A DNA stretch of 39,566 nt, taken from positions 1 to 39,566 of the forward strand of contig JACQDE010000004.1 of NCBI GenBank assembly GCA_016201285.1, read 5' to 3'. This DNA comes from Acidobacteriota bacterium (lineage in GTDB: Bacteria; Acidobacteriota; Terriglobia; Acidiferrales; UBA7541). Below are positions 39,428 through 39,566 of the stretch, piece after piece. Numbering within the stretch: position 1 is the first letter of the stretch; the number at the start of each line of letters is the position of its first letter. Both the position numbers and the translations under genes were made by a program. Under the pieces are notes generated by a model. The model was not told the DNA's origin. It was given only the letters and a program-made list of their open reading frames with translations, and ran no database searches.

Positions 39428-39566
39428 TGTAGTGCACCCTTCTAATTTAGACAGTCAGGGCCTCGTTTTTTAGTACACCTGTGAAAGCCAAGAAGGCCTC
39501 CCGTGGGGTGCGGTTTGCCACCCCGCGATGCGGCCGGTCGTGATTGTACTCCCCGATCCAACGAGC
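39428..39566 (-). mobile_element. IS3-family element (IS150-like), one end
   Basis: The end reads TGTAGTGCACCCTTCTAA and continues TTTAGAC, starting with the typical TG and resembling IS150-group tips (TGTACTGCACCC). The other end lies outside the window. Target duplication cannot be read here. Confidence 0.75.
39447..39566 (-). CDS. IS3-family transposase OrfB, C-terminal end (partial)
   Basis: The frame runs in from the window edge and ends at TAA 39447-39449. It reads RWIGEYNHDRPHRGVANRTP, then REAF, matching the end of the IS3-family DDE integrase (W-YN--RPH--L---TP-E). About 39 residues are present; catalytic residues lie outside. Confidence 0.85.
   Translation of the reverse strand, partial: ARWIGEYNHDRPHRGVANRTPREAFLAFTGVLKNEALTV

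Noticed and set aside
1..39566. tRNA, rRNA, prophage or replication origin
   Set aside because: No cloverleaf, rRNA segment, integrase, structural phage gene or DnaA-box cluster was recognised on either strand.

Overview
The window is 39.6 kb of GC-rich bacterial DNA with most genes densely packed on either strand. The gene content (a GAF-type hybrid kinase with NtrC-like regulators, an Asp-box/BNR repeat protein, an OmpA protein with PKD-like domains, a PEP-CTERM protein, FecR and RHS proteins, and many imperfect intergenic hairpins) suggests a soil Gram-negative such as an Acidobacteriota. That is an inference from gene style; no rRNA or tRNA marker was seen.

Left part (1-6000): the C-terminal end of an RHS-type protein and a small Clp-N-like gene (plus strand) face a minus-strand cell-shape block fecR-like, mreB, mreC, mreD. 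A possible RHS remnant lies upstream of the FecR gene.

Region 6000-14200 (minus strand) is a sigma-54 control island. It holds an NtrC-type activator, a kinase operon (a tiny membrane peptide, a hybrid GAF-PAS-kinase-receiver protein, and a protein carrying only the kinase dimerisation/phosphotransfer module) and a glycine-zipper lipoprotein. Each of these three units has a -24/-12 promoter (GG-N10-GC), and an AAGTAA half-site lies just upstream of each. An Asp-box repeat protein follows.

Region 14300-19450 (minus) holds a DpnA-like adenine methyltransferase directly followed by a DpnI-like endonuclease. This pairing looks self-destructive if both keep GATC specificity, and the nuclease has Gln where DpnI is believed to have its catalytic Glu64. 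A small hypothetical protein sits behind a set of GTTGACT repeats, and an OmpA-family protein lies upstream of the methyltransferase.

Region 19800-26900 holds a second glycine-zipper protein, a second NtrC-type regulator with its membrane kinase, a lipoprotein, a ThiO-like oxidase and, on the minus strand, a third glycine-zipper protein. Region 27000-33700 carries ChrA, a zinc-ribbon-like protein, a polysaccharide deacetylase, a PEP-CTERM protein, a secreted phosphodiesterase and an RsbW-like kinase. A strongly structured untranslated stretch lies at 31452-31584.

Region 33900-39200 (plus) is a tightly coupled four-gene cluster: TPR plus YaiO-like outer-membrane barrel, membrane HEAT-repeat protein, GT2 polysaccharide synthase, and a phosphatase-TPR protein. 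It looks like a synthase-dependent exopolysaccharide machine of an unfamiliar layout. The window ends inside an IS3-family element whose tip is at 39428.
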